A DNA stretch of 64,000 bases from Paraburkholderia monticola (GCF_001580545.1 NZ_LRBG01000004.1:558001-622000), one strand, 5' to 3'; positions 56,721-64,000 are shown, counted from the first letter of the stretch. Program-made: numbers and translations. The notes: generated by a model not told the origin, from the letters alone.

Positions 56721-58730
56721 GTGGGACATCACGTGTTCGTCGCGATGCCTTATGGCACGAAGGAAGGCCTAGATTTCAATGTCATTTACAACGATCTGAT
56801 CCGGCCTGCGCTCAAGAACGACGGCTTCACGGTGTTTCGCGCGGACGAGGAAATGCGCGCCGGCGACATCCGCCGCGACATGTTTCAGGAACTACTCATT
56901 GCCGATATCGTCGTCGCCGATCTCACGATCAACAATCCGAACGTCTGGTACGAGCTCGGTGTGCGGCACGCATTGCGCAAGCGCGGCGTAATACTCGTCA
57001 GTGCGCGTGAAGGCGCGATGCCGTTCGACAACGCGTCAAACCGTACGCTGCGCTACCGCGTGAAGAACGGCGTGCCCGATCCCGAATTCGTCGAGCATGA
57101 CCGCGCGCGGCTCGCGGAGATGGCCCGTGAGACGGTGAAGGCGTGGTACGGCCGCATCGTGAGTCCAGTGTACGAGTTGCTGCCCTACCTAGAGGAGCCT
57201 AATTGGAAGACGCTCGCAGTTGGCGGCGCGGGGGAATTCTGGAGCAAGCAGCGAGCGTGGACGGATCGGGTCTCCGTCGCGCGCCGCAAGCAATGTCCCG
57301 GCGACATCCTGGTGCTCGCCGAAGAGGCACCCATTCAGGGGCTGAGACTGGAGGCGTACCGAGTCGCCGCCCGAGCGTTGCGTCAGGTTGAGCAATTCGA
57401 GTTCGCGCTGGAACAGATCGAGCACGCGCTGGAGATCGCGCCGGACGACATCATAAGCCGCCAGGAAAAAGGCATGCTGCTCGGAAGGATCGGTCAGTTC
57501 GAGAATGCCAAGGAATGGCTCAAGTCGCTGGCGCAAGACCATCCCACCGATGCTGAGACCTGCGGGCTGCTCGGCCGCGTCGAGAAGGACGAATGGGTCA
57601 ACACGTGGAGGGCCAGCCCGATGAACGCGGACGAGCGGCGTGTCGCAGCGCGCGAAAACATCGGCCTGCTGCGCGAGGCGCTGGACGCCTACGGCGCTGG
57701 ATTCCGCAACGATGCCACAAGCTATTACTGCGGCATTAACGCGGTTACGCTGCTGCATCTACACCGTCACCTGTTGACAAATGAGAAGGACGAGGATACC
57801 GCTGCACGCGAGAAGATGGAAGGCGGTGTGATGTGGGCGGCTATCTCCGCGATCTCGAAGGAAACGCCACAGCGAAGGGATTACTGGGCACGCGTGACGC
57901 TCGCAGAGCTCGCGACGCTGTGCGAGGATCCGAAGGCCGTCGACGATTCGTACAAGTACGCGCTAGCCGTGGCCGACAAGGATTGGTTTTCGCTCAATTC
58001 GACGATCCAGCAACTGACGTTGCTCGCTCAACTGGGATTCAGGCCGGATTCGGTCGATGCGGCGATGAACACTGTCGAGCGGGCGATAAGAAAGCTAGTG
58101 CCGCCTTTCGTTCCGCGCCGGGTGTTTTTGTTCACCGGTCACATGATTGACGCACCGGACCGCCCGACCGAACGCTTTCCCGAAGACATGACTGACTTCG
58201 CGAAAGCGGCGATCGAAAGGGCGCTCGACATGTTCGGCGCGCAGGAGGGCGATCTCGCTCTCTGCGAAGGCGCGTGCGGGGGGGACCTACTATTTGCGCG
58301 TGCCGCGCTCGATCGAAAGTTGCACCTTCAATTGCGTCTGCCTTTCGACGAGCCGACCTTTCTGCGAAAGTCTGTGAGCTTCGCTGGCCCGAAATGGCGA
58401 GATCGCTATTTCGACGTGAAGGCGCAAAGTGCGGAGACGCGCGTGCTGATCATGCCAGCGGAACTCGGACCGACGCCCGAAGGGCACAGCGATTTCGAGC
58501 GCGCGAATCTCTGGCAGTTATACAGCGCGCTCGCCTGGGGACCGCAGAAGGTTCGCGTAATTGCGCTATGGAACGGCGAGGCGAGCGGCAAGTGCGGCGG
58601 CACGGACCACATGATCAGGGCCGTAGAGGCGCGCGCAGGACAGGTCGAAATCATCGACACGAAGAGGCTTCTGCGGGAGCTTCGGTCGCAGCGGGAAGCT
58701 GCAGGACGAAGTTCTGGCGCAGAAGGGTGA
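56721..58730 (+). CDS. multidomain sensor: deoxyribosyltransferase/TIR-like head, repeat middle (TRAFs-binding/TPR-S type), SLOG-like tail
   Basis: 669 residues, GTG start one base after the patatin stop, so translation is coupled. Residues 1-120: Rossmann-like domain 'HHVFVAMPYGTKEG', 'ADIVVADLTINNPNVWYELGVRHAL', with Glu78 in the position of the nucleoside-deoxyribosyltransferase/TIR acid. Residues about 200-440: helical repeats ('YRVAARALRQVEQFEFALEQIEHALEIAPDD', 'GMLLGRIGQFENAKEWL'), like the TPR-S/DUF4071 'TRAFs-binding' region. Residues about 466-645: a second Rossmann domain ('RRVFLFTGHMIDAPDRP', 'LALCEGACGGDLLFARAAL') resembling SLOG nucleotide sensors. Likely senses a nucleotide signal and controls the patatin. 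Confidence 0.72.
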   Translation: MGHHVFVAMPYGTKEGLDFNVIYNDLIRPALKNDGFTVFRADEEMRAGDIRRDMFQELLIADIVVADLTINNPNVWYELGVRHALRKRGVILVSAREGAMPFDNASNRTLRYRVKNGVPDPEFVEHDRARLAEMARETVKAWYGRIVSPVYELLPYLEEPNWKTLAVGGAGEFWSKQRAWTDRVSVARRKQCPGDILVLAEEAPIQGLRLEAYRVAARALRQVEQFEFALEQIEHALEIAPDDIISRQEKGMLLGRIGQFENAKEWLKSLAQDHPTDAETCGLLGRVEKDEWVNTWRASPMNADERRVAARENIGLLREALDAYGAGFRNDATSYYCGINAVTLLHLHRHLLTNEKDEDTAAREKMEGGVMWAAISAISKETPQRRDYWARVTLAELATLCEDPKAVDDSYKYALAVADKDWFSLNSTIQQLTLLAQLGFRPDSVDAAMNTVERAIRKLVPPFVPRRVFLFTGHMIDAPDRPTERFPEDMTDFAKAAIERALDMFGAQEGDLALCEGACGGDLLFARAALDRKLHLQLRLPFDEPTFLRKSVSFAGPKWRDRYFDVKAQSAETRVLIMPAELGPTPEGHSDFERANLWQLYSALAWGPQKVRVIALWNGEASGKCGGTDHMIRAVEARAGQVEIIDTKRLLRELRSQREAAGRSSGAEG

Positions 58731-59268
58731 CGGCTTCGGGTTTTCTCCTCGAGGCGATCGCGCGAACCCTCAGGCTAAGTGCCCAGAAACAAATTTCTGA
58801 TTAGGCCAAATTCCAGTGTGAAAGGAACCGGAAGCCTATCGCTATGCTTTAGTTGACGCGTACGCTTTCTATACACGTAAAGCCACTATACGGGCGGCCC
58901 GCCTATATGCATGGCGCCTATGGCATCTTGCCTACCCTGCTGGCGCTGGTGTGACTTCAGATCACACGAACGAATCCCCGGCAAAAGTTAAGATTATCGA
59001 AAGACTAGCTGCACCAGCAAGTCACGCCAGCTTGGTTGCGCCTGCAACGATGCACCCTAATGAAGGCTACAGGCGGCCCGCCGTTGGGAAGGGGCCGGGT
59101 ATCAGTAGCGGTGCGGGAGGCCCAGCTAGGGGTATTCCGTGGGCCATTTGGGGTTTTCCTTGTTTTTGGCCTCGACCCTCCCTCCGCCAGCTTTCCGAAA
59201 AAATCGGAGTTTCCAAACGTTAATGCAAGGGGGCCGTTTGTCAAATCACCAGCTTGTCACCCGATGGA
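58731..59268. other. intergenic region in island cargo
   Basis: 538 bases with no credible gene; open frames here lack ribosome-binding sites and protein-like composition. No strong terminator hairpin was found after the multidomain gene. The composition changes back to A+T-richer DNA near 58,800, so this may be a junction between cargo blocks. Confidence 0.5.
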
Positions 59269-59577
59269 CTAGGAAAGACTTTTGAATCCCGCTCTAACCC
59301 AAACCGTCGCACCCGCAACTGCCCACAACAGCAGGACCGGCAACGCACCGAATAAAACCATCATGTCTATCTTGGGGACCAGCACCGCCACCGCCAAGCC
59401 CTGCTGATGATCTATGCCCCACCGCCAGAAAAAGGTATCGCACTCGCCTAGATACGCGTTAAAGGCCGGACAGCCAGTGGCTTGCTTGGTGTATGCCTGA
59501 TAGATCAGGATTCCGATGGCGAGTAACACCCATGTGATGCTGATCACGATCAGTAGCCGTGTTATTCCTTTTGACAT
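59269..59577 (-). CDS. small two-span membrane protein
   Basis: 102 residues. Spans at about 7-28 ('LLIVISITWVLLAIGILIYQAY') and 72-92 ('MMVLFGALPVLLLWAVAGATVWV'), with two cysteines in the loop between ('GCPAFNAYLGECDTF'). Strong ribosome-binding site GGGGAGGCG two bases before ATAATG-like start context (ATG at 59577). No family recognised. Divergent from the gene at 59767. Confidence 0.65.
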   Translation of the reverse strand: MSKGITRLLIVISITWVLLAIGILIYQAYTKQATGCPAFNAYLGECDTFFWRWGIDHQQGLAVAVLVPKIDMMVLFGALPVLLLWAVAGATVWVRAGFKSLS

Positions 59578-59665
59578 ATCGCCTCCCCCGCATTGATCCC
59601 GCGCGAGTCTACCGCAATCCTTTACTGCTGCTGTGTTATCTGGCCCACCTCAGCGCCACCCGCAA

Positions 59666-59683
59666 TTGCAATTGATTGCAATC
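59666..59683 (-). repeat. 18-bp ATTGCAAT double-palindrome repeat, copy 1
   Basis: GATTGCAATCAATTGCAA on the minus strand, in the divergent gap between the genes at 59269 and 59767. Two copies of the palindrome ATTGCAAT are separated by CA. Confidence 0.9.
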
Positions 59684-59766
59684 GGCAGGGTCTGACATTT
59701 ACCTTGCAGCGCTGTTGACAGCGGAGCATCCCCCGTAGGACATTGCCCGCTGTTCCGGGGGCATAG

Positions 59767-60498
59767 ATGAACGAAAAACTAGGCATTACAACGGCTGTAG
59801 GGCTGTTCGGGTTGTTGGTCGCAACGATTTACCTGATCACCTACTGGGGTTCCTTCAGCTTCGATATCTTTCAGTTTGCGGGATTGACAGACTTCGCAAA
59901 GCTAGCGATACAGCCACTTGCAGTGGCGATGCTGGGGTTTGTTTTGGGGATGACCATAACGGCGGTGTTAGTTCCCGCTGAAAGGCTGTCGCGGGTGCAG
60001 CCATTACGGTGGCCGCCGCCGACGACACTGAGAATCATCCCGGCAGTTTCTGTTCTTGGCATCATTCTGGTTCAAACCCTCGTTCATGCCCAATGGCGGT
60101 GGCCGGTAACGGCGGTGCTGTTGTGCCCCGCAGCTTCCATGATGTCGTTTCATCCTGGAGTGCACCGGCTGATGCCGGGTTATTTGCTTCGCATGAATTC
60201 TGTGCTGGTGCTTTTGCTACTTCCGGTATTCGCTGCGGCGATTGGTTCCCTACACGCCAAGATGGTCAAAGATGGCACGACAACACTGATAGTGGATAAC
60301 ACGGGAGTCGCCGCCAACCTGAAATCGACACCCGAGCATCCACTTACCTACGTGGGTTTCGTCAGCGATACCTTTGTCATCTATGAAACTGCAACCGGTA
60401 ACCTGATCCTGCTGAAGCAATCGGACACTGCGCCTTTGGTATTGAAGCCAAATCCGAAGGCCCACAGCAGCCTTCGCTTAAGCGATCTACTCGAATAA
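59767..60498 (+). CDS. polytopic membrane protein, unknown
   Basis: 243 residues. About five membrane spans ('AVGLFGLLVATIYLITYWGSF', 'LAIQPLAVAMLGFVLGMTITAVLV', 'IIPAVSVLGIILVQTLVHA', 'WPVTAVLLCPAASMM', 'VLVLLLLPVFAAAIGSLH') followed by a C-terminal soluble part of about 75 residues with beta-strand character ('GTTTLIVDNTGVAANL', 'YVGFVSDTFVIYETATGNLILL'). No family recognised; the layout is like a small sensor or channel. The next small gene begins 17 bases after its stop. Confidence 0.65.
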   Translation: MNEKLGITTAVGLFGLLVATIYLITYWGSFSFDIFQFAGLTDFAKLAIQPLAVAMLGFVLGMTITAVLVPAERLSRVQPLRWPPPTTLRIIPAVSVLGIILVQTLVHAQWRWPVTAVLLCPAASMMSFHPGVHRLMPGYLLRMNSVLVLLLLPVFAAAIGSLHAKMVKDGTTTLIVDNTGVAANLKSTPEHPLTYVGFVSDTFVIYETATGNLILLKQSDTAPLVLKPNPKAHSSLRLSDLLE

Positions 60499-60515
60499 TC
60501 CGAAGCGAACAACAC

Positions 60516-60713
60516 ATGACACCCAGCAAACCCGATCCCGCCAACGATAGCGAACTGAACGTAATCAATGCTGCGCTCCAGCATGCCCAAGCCGGTATCG
60601 AGTGTGCGCGCAAGGCTATCTGCGAGTTGCGCCCCTCTGATGAGTATGTGAAGGCACTGGATGCATTGGAAGCGGCTAGGGTTACGCTGGAGCGAGTCAG
60701 TCAGAACACCTAG
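60516..60713 (+). CDS. small helical hypothetical protein
   Basis: 65 residues, all-helical appearance ('ELNVINAALQHAQAGIECARKAI', 'SDEYVKALDALEAARVTLERV'), acidic. It follows the membrane-protein gene by 17 bases and may be its partner. Repeat copy 2 begins 10 bases after the stop. No family recognised. Confidence 0.5.
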   Translation: MTPSKPDPANDSELNVINAALQHAQAGIECARKAICELRPSDEYVKALDALEAARVTLERVSQNT

Positions 60714-60722
60714 CCCCCGCCC

Positions 60723-60740
60723 GATTGCAATCAATTGCAA
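60723..60740 (+). repeat. 18-bp ATTGCAAT double-palindrome repeat, copy 2
   Basis: Identical 18-base core, between the convergent genes ending at 60713 and 60764. Confidence 0.9.
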
Positions 60741-60763
60741 CAGGATGGGGGAAGACCGGGCGG

Positions 60764-61087
60764 CTAGTCCACCACATTCCAGAAACGGGCTTCGCTGAAC
60801 ACGGCAAAGCAGCGAGTCTCACCCACTACTTGTGAAACCTCACCCTGTATCGTCTTTCCAAGGGCGGATTCACTGCTACCGGTTTCCTCTGCATGGGCGG
60901 ATAGGGTGATGGAGGTAGCAAGGCTGGCCACCCCCGTAGAGGCTTCGCCGGCGTATGCGCTGGGTAACCGGGTGGAGTCTGCCAGTGCCTGACTATTTTC
61001 TGTAGCTACCGCCGCCAGTACGATATGGGTGGTGAGGCTGGCGGTGCTGGTAGTGGATTGGGAAGCGCTCGCATAAAGCGTAGTCAT
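60764..61087 (-). CDS. Ser/Thr/Ala-rich hypothetical protein
   Basis: 107 residues, rich in Ser, Thr and Ala with an internal near-repeat ('LTTHIVLAAVATENSQAL' and 'LATSITLSAHAEETGSSES'), no membrane span or known domain. The ATG at 61087 is two bases after the TAG of the gene upstream, so the two are coupled. Could be a surface or phage-tail-like fragment; there is no further support. Confidence 0.45.
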   Translation of the reverse strand: MTTLYASASQSTTSTASLTTHIVLAAVATENSQALADSTRLPSAYAGEASTGVASLATSITLSAHAEETGSSESALGKTIQGEVSQVVGETRCFAVFSEARFWNVVD

Positions 61088-61089
61088 GG

Positions 61090-61272
61090 CTACTCCCCCG
61101 GATTGCAATCAATTGCAATTGCCGCTTTCTCTGCGGCGGCCAGCTTCGCCTTCTGGCGCTGGTAGTAGGCCCGCCGTCTGGCGTTAAGGGCTTCGCGGTG
61201 CGTTTGCCGGTACGCCTTGAGGGCAGCCTTGCCAGCCTCACTTTGCGCATACTCCCGTTTGGCGATGGCCAC
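61090..61272 (-). CDS. small basic helical protein, phage-like
   Basis: About 60 residues from a GTG at 61272 ('AIAKREYAQSEAGKAALKAY' and 'THREALNARRRAYYQRQKAK'), highly basic and helical. Similar 'YRxTHREALNARRRAYY' strings occur in small phage proteins and before HNH nuclease domains; here no nuclease domain follows. A longer frame reaches 61374, overlapping the vWA-like gene, and is less likely. The last codons of the gene are made from repeat copy 3. Confidence 0.45.
   Translation of the reverse strand: MAIAKREYAQSEAGKAALKAYRQTHREALNARRRAYYQRQKAKLAAAEKAAIAIDCNPGE
61101..61118 (+). repeat. 18-bp ATTGCAAT double-palindrome repeat, copy 3
   Basis: Identical core, overlapping the last codons of the small gene at 61090. 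Confidence 0.9.
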
Positions 61273-61285
61273 GCATACACCGCTA

Positions 61286-63805
61286 TCAGTTCGGCTTGCT
61301 TTTCTTGTCGACACGGTCGAACCGGGTCGCGCGATGTGGAAATCCCTCGACAGGTGAGAAAGTGGGAAATTCATTGAGACAAGGCTTGAAGCGGCGGAGA
61401 AGTAACGAATCGATCAGAAGGAACGGAAGGATGATCCAAATACACACGACGGCGACGGCCACTTCAAGCTGGTACCCCTTCAAAATCGAATCCGCAAAGG
61501 CAAACGCCGCAACGAAGATGAACACAAAGTTGAGAAGTGCAACTCGGACTACGAGTTGTCCGCGATAGACGAGGTGCGCAGCTGTGGCCTGATCGAGCAG
61601 TTTCGCTTGCCGGCCGCCAGTGGGCAGAAAAAGAAAGTATTCATCGGTGAGGTTGACCTGCTCACCCGAAGAATCCGTGAACGACTCGACCGGTCGAAAT
61701 CCCGCTTGCTCACCGAAAACGCGGTGTGCACCGCGGGATACGCTAACAGAGGTGACCGCGGCCTCTTCCAGCGTAGCCGATAGAGCCACTCCGTTCTTGC
61801 GAGCTTCCACCAGGGGCGCCCCCGACATGGCGCGTCCCCGCACCCACGGCGCTCTACCTGACAGGAGAACCGAGCTGATTTTGGTCGGCAGGCCGAAGCG
61901 CACGCGATTGCGTTTTGGTGGCCGGCTCATGAACTCGGCCAGTAATACGTCTTTCATGAGATCATTGGTATCCTCGCGCTGCCGTAGCGCTGCGGGGAGC
62001 TGGCGGTCAATCGCAACGTCGAGTTGCACTGTCTTGCGCGAAAAATCGAAGACGGTGAGAAGAAGCTTCGAGTAGATTTCGTGAACCGTTGCGTATTCTT
62101 TTTCCGTGAGTGCGTTCACCAGACGTTCGCGCAGCCACGCTGGCATGCTTCCTTCCCTGAACCACGGCAGCGCCGACAGCAACAGCAGCCGCTGTGGAGT
62201 GATCACGGGCTTGCCATCCTGTCCGCGAAGCGACTGCCCGACATGGAGCGTCAAATTCCAGCTCAGTTCCGGATAGACAGCGCAAGCGGCCATCCAGTGA
62301 AACCCGTCATCTGTGAGGATGTCGCGCGTGAGCGTGTCGAATTCGGCCATCACGAATTCGGATGGTGGCGCCGACGACAGCCAGCGAGTCGGCCTATCTT
62401 CAAGTATGTCTGCGAGGCGGTTCAGGGCCTGTTCCTGCTCTGGAGCATACCCCCGCGCCGCAAGCGCGAATGCCGCGTAGCGTGGCTCATCTTCGCCGGA
62501 CAAGATTTCTACCGCCGCCGGAATGCTTTCGGGCAGCAACGGCAGCACGGTCATGTCCAGTGTGCTCGATATCACGAGTTCGCGAAAGCCCCATAACAGC
62601 GGGGGCGCCGGAGTCAGGCAGACCCGGCGTCGGAACAGAGTGACCTGAAGCGCCCAATGGCCGATCTTCCCGGATACCGGATCGAGCATGCCGTTGCCAT
62701 TGGTGAGCAGAATCAGGCGATGCCCGGCATATCGTCCGCACAACTCGTCGAATGCGAGACGAGGTGCATCGTTGCTGCGGAATACGCGTCGGAAGTCGGT
62801 CTCGAAGTAGTAGACGTCGACATAGGTCTGCGCCGATTTGAGCGTTTGCACCAACGAATTGGCGAAATGCGTAACGTGGTCTTCCCGTCCGCAACGCTCG
62901 ATCAGAATGAGGTACTCCGGAGCGAGGGGACGTCGGGCGTATTTCGGCGTGAATAGGCCCATGTTTTGGAGCGATGCATCGAGCGTCGCGTCGATATCGA
63001 TTTCCGCCGATTCGGTCATGACCGGACGGCGAAGTGCCTGCACGGCGCGCAGCGTCTCGCCTCTTCCGAAGGGCGAATAGCTGCTCGAGGTGAGCAGCAG
63101 CCGCACCAGCTCGGGACGCCCTTCGACCTTGCGGCGCCCGACGAAGGCACGGCGTTGTTTCGCCGGAACCACTGCCCATAGCGCTAGCGCGGCGAAGGGC
63201 ATGAATGTGGCGAACAGGATGCCTGTTCCCATCAGGGACTCGGCAGACAAAATGCGTTGGGGGGCGTGCAACGAATCGAATCTCGGCCAGTTGATCCTCG
63301 GCACCAGCGAATGCCAGTTCCAACTAATTTCGGGTCGCTGAAAATTGGTCTCAATCTCGAGATGAAAGGACAACAGTCGCAGAAGCACAGGCAAGACAAT
63401 CAGCAGCAGTGCGCAGATGATCGCCGCCTCGATCATGCGAATCACGCTCGCGAGCTGTTCTCGACGTTGCAATTCGAGCATGGCCATGTCACGACGCACG
63501 CTATCGTCGTCCTGACCTTCGGGTAGTAAGGAGGCGGAGCCATCCACCTGAGATTTGCTTGCGATGTAATGCGTGGCGCCGAAGAAATACTCGAACCTTT
63601 GATGGAAATGCTTGTATTGCTCGTCGTTCGTGCTCAACACGGCGGCCAGCATACGGCAGAGGCGTTCCGAATCCCTCGGAAACGCTCCTTGGGCGTGGAG
63701 ATGCAGGATCAGGTCATACACGCGCTGCTGCTCGACCAGCCCAATGGCGAAGCCGTGCGCCTTCAGTTCGCGCAGGAAGGCCGGCAGTCTCTCATGCTGA
63801 AACAT
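61286..63805 (-). CDS. membrane-anchored vWA-like protein, CoxE-type head, partner of MoxR
   Basis: 839 residues. Residues 1-80 ('LPAFLRELKAHGFAIGLVEQQRVYDLIL', 'LCRMLAAVLSTNDEQYKHFHQRFEYFF') resemble the N-terminal part of CoxE/vWA proteins. Two spans at about 121-146 and 191-213, a large soluble region, and two more spans near 755-800. Residues about 295-400 ('EYLILIERCGREDHVTHFANSLVQTLK', 'HRLILLTNGNGMLD') look like a von Willebrand A fold, but the metal site DxSxS is replaced by ERCGR. Its ATG overlaps the upstream MoxR gene by 14 bases. Substrate-binding membrane component of an AAA+/vWA pair; role unknown. Confidence 0.7.
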   Translation of the reverse strand: MFQHERLPAFLRELKAHGFAIGLVEQQRVYDLILHLHAQGAFPRDSERLCRMLAAVLSTNDEQYKHFHQRFEYFFGATHYIASKSQVDGSASLLPEGQDDDSVRRDMAMLELQRREQLASVIRMIEAAIICALLLIVLPVLLRLLSFHLEIETNFQRPEISWNWHSLVPRINWPRFDSLHAPQRILSAESLMGTGILFATFMPFAALALWAVVPAKQRRAFVGRRKVEGRPELVRLLLTSSSYSPFGRGETLRAVQALRRPVMTESAEIDIDATLDASLQNMGLFTPKYARRPLAPEYLILIERCGREDHVTHFANSLVQTLKSAQTYVDVYYFETDFRRVFRSNDAPRLAFDELCGRYAGHRLILLTNGNGMLDPVSGKIGHWALQVTLFRRRVCLTPAPPLLWGFRELVISSTLDMTVLPLLPESIPAAVEILSGEDEPRYAAFALAARGYAPEQEQALNRLADILEDRPTRWLSSAPPSEFVMAEFDTLTRDILTDDGFHWMAACAVYPELSWNLTLHVGQSLRGQDGKPVITPQRLLLLSALPWFREGSMPAWLRERLVNALTEKEYATVHEIYSKLLLTVFDFSRKTVQLDVAIDRQLPAALRQREDTNDLMKDVLLAEFMSRPPKRNRVRFGLPTKISSVLLSGRAPWVRGRAMSGAPLVEARKNGVALSATLEEAAVTSVSVSRGAHRVFGEQAGFRPVESFTDSSGEQVNLTDEYFLFLPTGGRQAKLLDQATAAHLVYRGQLVVRVALLNFVFIFVAAFAFADSILKGYQLEVAVAVVCIWIILPFLLIDSLLLRRFKPCLNEFPTFSPVEGFPHRATRFDRVDKKSKPN

Positions 63806-64000
63806 GATGGCTGTGGCCTGAACTCGCGAACCAACGCGAGAATTCGTCGCCTACGCGATCCTGATCCTCAGCCACCTTCGCGAGCGCGGACAGAGCACGG
63901 CGCGCCTGCCATTGACTTCTCAGGGCGGCCGAAGGTTCACACCCGAACTCCAACATCGCAACGAGCCAGTTGAGGAGTTCAGCTGTCCCCGGTTTCTTAC
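63792..64000 (-). CDS. MoxR family AAA+ ATPase, C-terminal end (gene cut by window edge)
   Basis: The last 68 codons of a gene entering from beyond 64,000: 'KKPGTAELLNWLVAMLEFGCEP', 'LRSQWQARRALSALAKVAEDQDR', ending 'ASSGHSHHVSA'. The opening KPGTAELLxWL is the conserved C-terminal signature of MoxR/CoxD ATPases, which remodel vWA-protein partners. The stop lies 14 bases inside the vWA-like gene, so the two are translationally coupled. The ATPase core cannot be seen here. Confidence 0.72.
   Translation of the reverse strand, partial: KKPGTAELLNWLVAMLEFGCEPSAALRSQWQARRALSALAKVAEDQDRVGDEFSRWFASSGHSHHVSA

Larger units (their letters stand above)
44985..64000. mobile_element. GInt-like genomic island inserted in comM (right end outside window)
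   Basis: The backbone gene comM stops abruptly and DNA that is clearly richer in A+T begins, opening with the four-gene recombinase module at 45059-51142 that reads away from the junction. Module order (large, large, small coiled-coil, medium recombinase) fits the ginABCD operon described for GInt islands. Cargo follows without any typical backbone gene to the window edge. The right boundary and the missing comM 5' part must lie beyond 64,000, so island size is at least 19 kb. Confidence 0.8.

Noticed and set aside
55541..58730. CBASS operon (patatin effector)
   Set aside because: No cGAS/DncV-like nucleotidyltransferase or ubiquitin-like accessory genes are present; the adjoining sensor is SLOG/TPR-type.
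58951..59223. 90-codon open frame in the island
   Set aside because: No ribosome-binding site, no domain, odd Pro/Gly/Ser-rich composition, and it spans a compositional junction.

Overview
The window reads as a chromosomal segment of a Burkholderiales bacterium, most likely Paraburkholderia or Burkholderia. The support is a very G+C-rich backbone, a methionine synthase split into two reading frames, a PhaM-type polyhydroxyalkanoate granule protein, DUF1840, DUF3567 and DUF2917 family proteins, and familiar gene orders (argS-SPOR-dsbA, dac-aminotransferase-ybeD and lipB-lipA, dctA-dctB-dctD). No tRNA, rRNA, insertion sequence or CRISPR array was recognised.

Backbone, 1-44,985. The left edge cuts a peptide-type ABC substrate-binding protein. 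A minus-strand run argS, SPOR protein, dsbA, SDR oxidoreductase and a BtuF-like protein follows. Next come the split metH (7.2-11.1 kb), a DUF3567 gene, a hydrolase and a DUF3108 protein. An IclR regulator diverges from an FAH-family hydrolase, with a Leu/Ile/Val-type binding protein, an enoyl-CoA hydratase and phaM downstream. A ferritin-like di-iron protein and rfaE2 lead to coaX-birA, which diverges from a five-gene lipid-transport operon of Mla/Pqi type ending in a VanZ-like gene. From 28.7 to 36.7 kb lie a 2Fe-2S protein, a hydrolase, a D-Ala-D-Ala carboxypeptidase, a D-amino-acid-type aminotransferase, ybeD, a LysR/DUF2917 pair, lipB-lipA and ugpQ. A C4-dicarboxylate module (dctA, dctB, dctD) carries a textbook sigma-54 promoter upstream of dctA. 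A TlpA-like thioredoxin and a lipoprotein lead to comM (yifB).

Island, about 44,985 to beyond 64,000. comM has lost its 5' end exactly where a block of A+T-richer DNA begins. The block starts with four overlapping genes: three large tyrosine-recombinase-like proteins and one small coiled-coil protein, in the order and sizes of the ginABCD operon of GInt genomic islands. All three junctions share an identical 11-bp overlap. The cargo looks like a defence and conflict repertoire: a TIR-domain protein, a two-TM protein with a TIR/SLOG-like tail, a DUF2442-like pair, a patatin-like phospholipase translationally adjacent to a multidomain protein (deoxyribosyltransferase/TIR-like head, repeat middle, SLOG-like tail), several small membrane proteins, and a MoxR ATPase (cut by the right edge) overlapping a membrane-anchored vWA-like protein. 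The patatin/sensor pair and the MoxR/vWA pair, with the small genes between them, are the best candidate for an undescribed system. Three copies of an 18-bp repeat built from the palindrome ATTGCAAT lie among those small genes.

The right end of the island and the missing 5' part of comM are not in the window. All family assignments come from reading translated sequence by eye, not from database searches.
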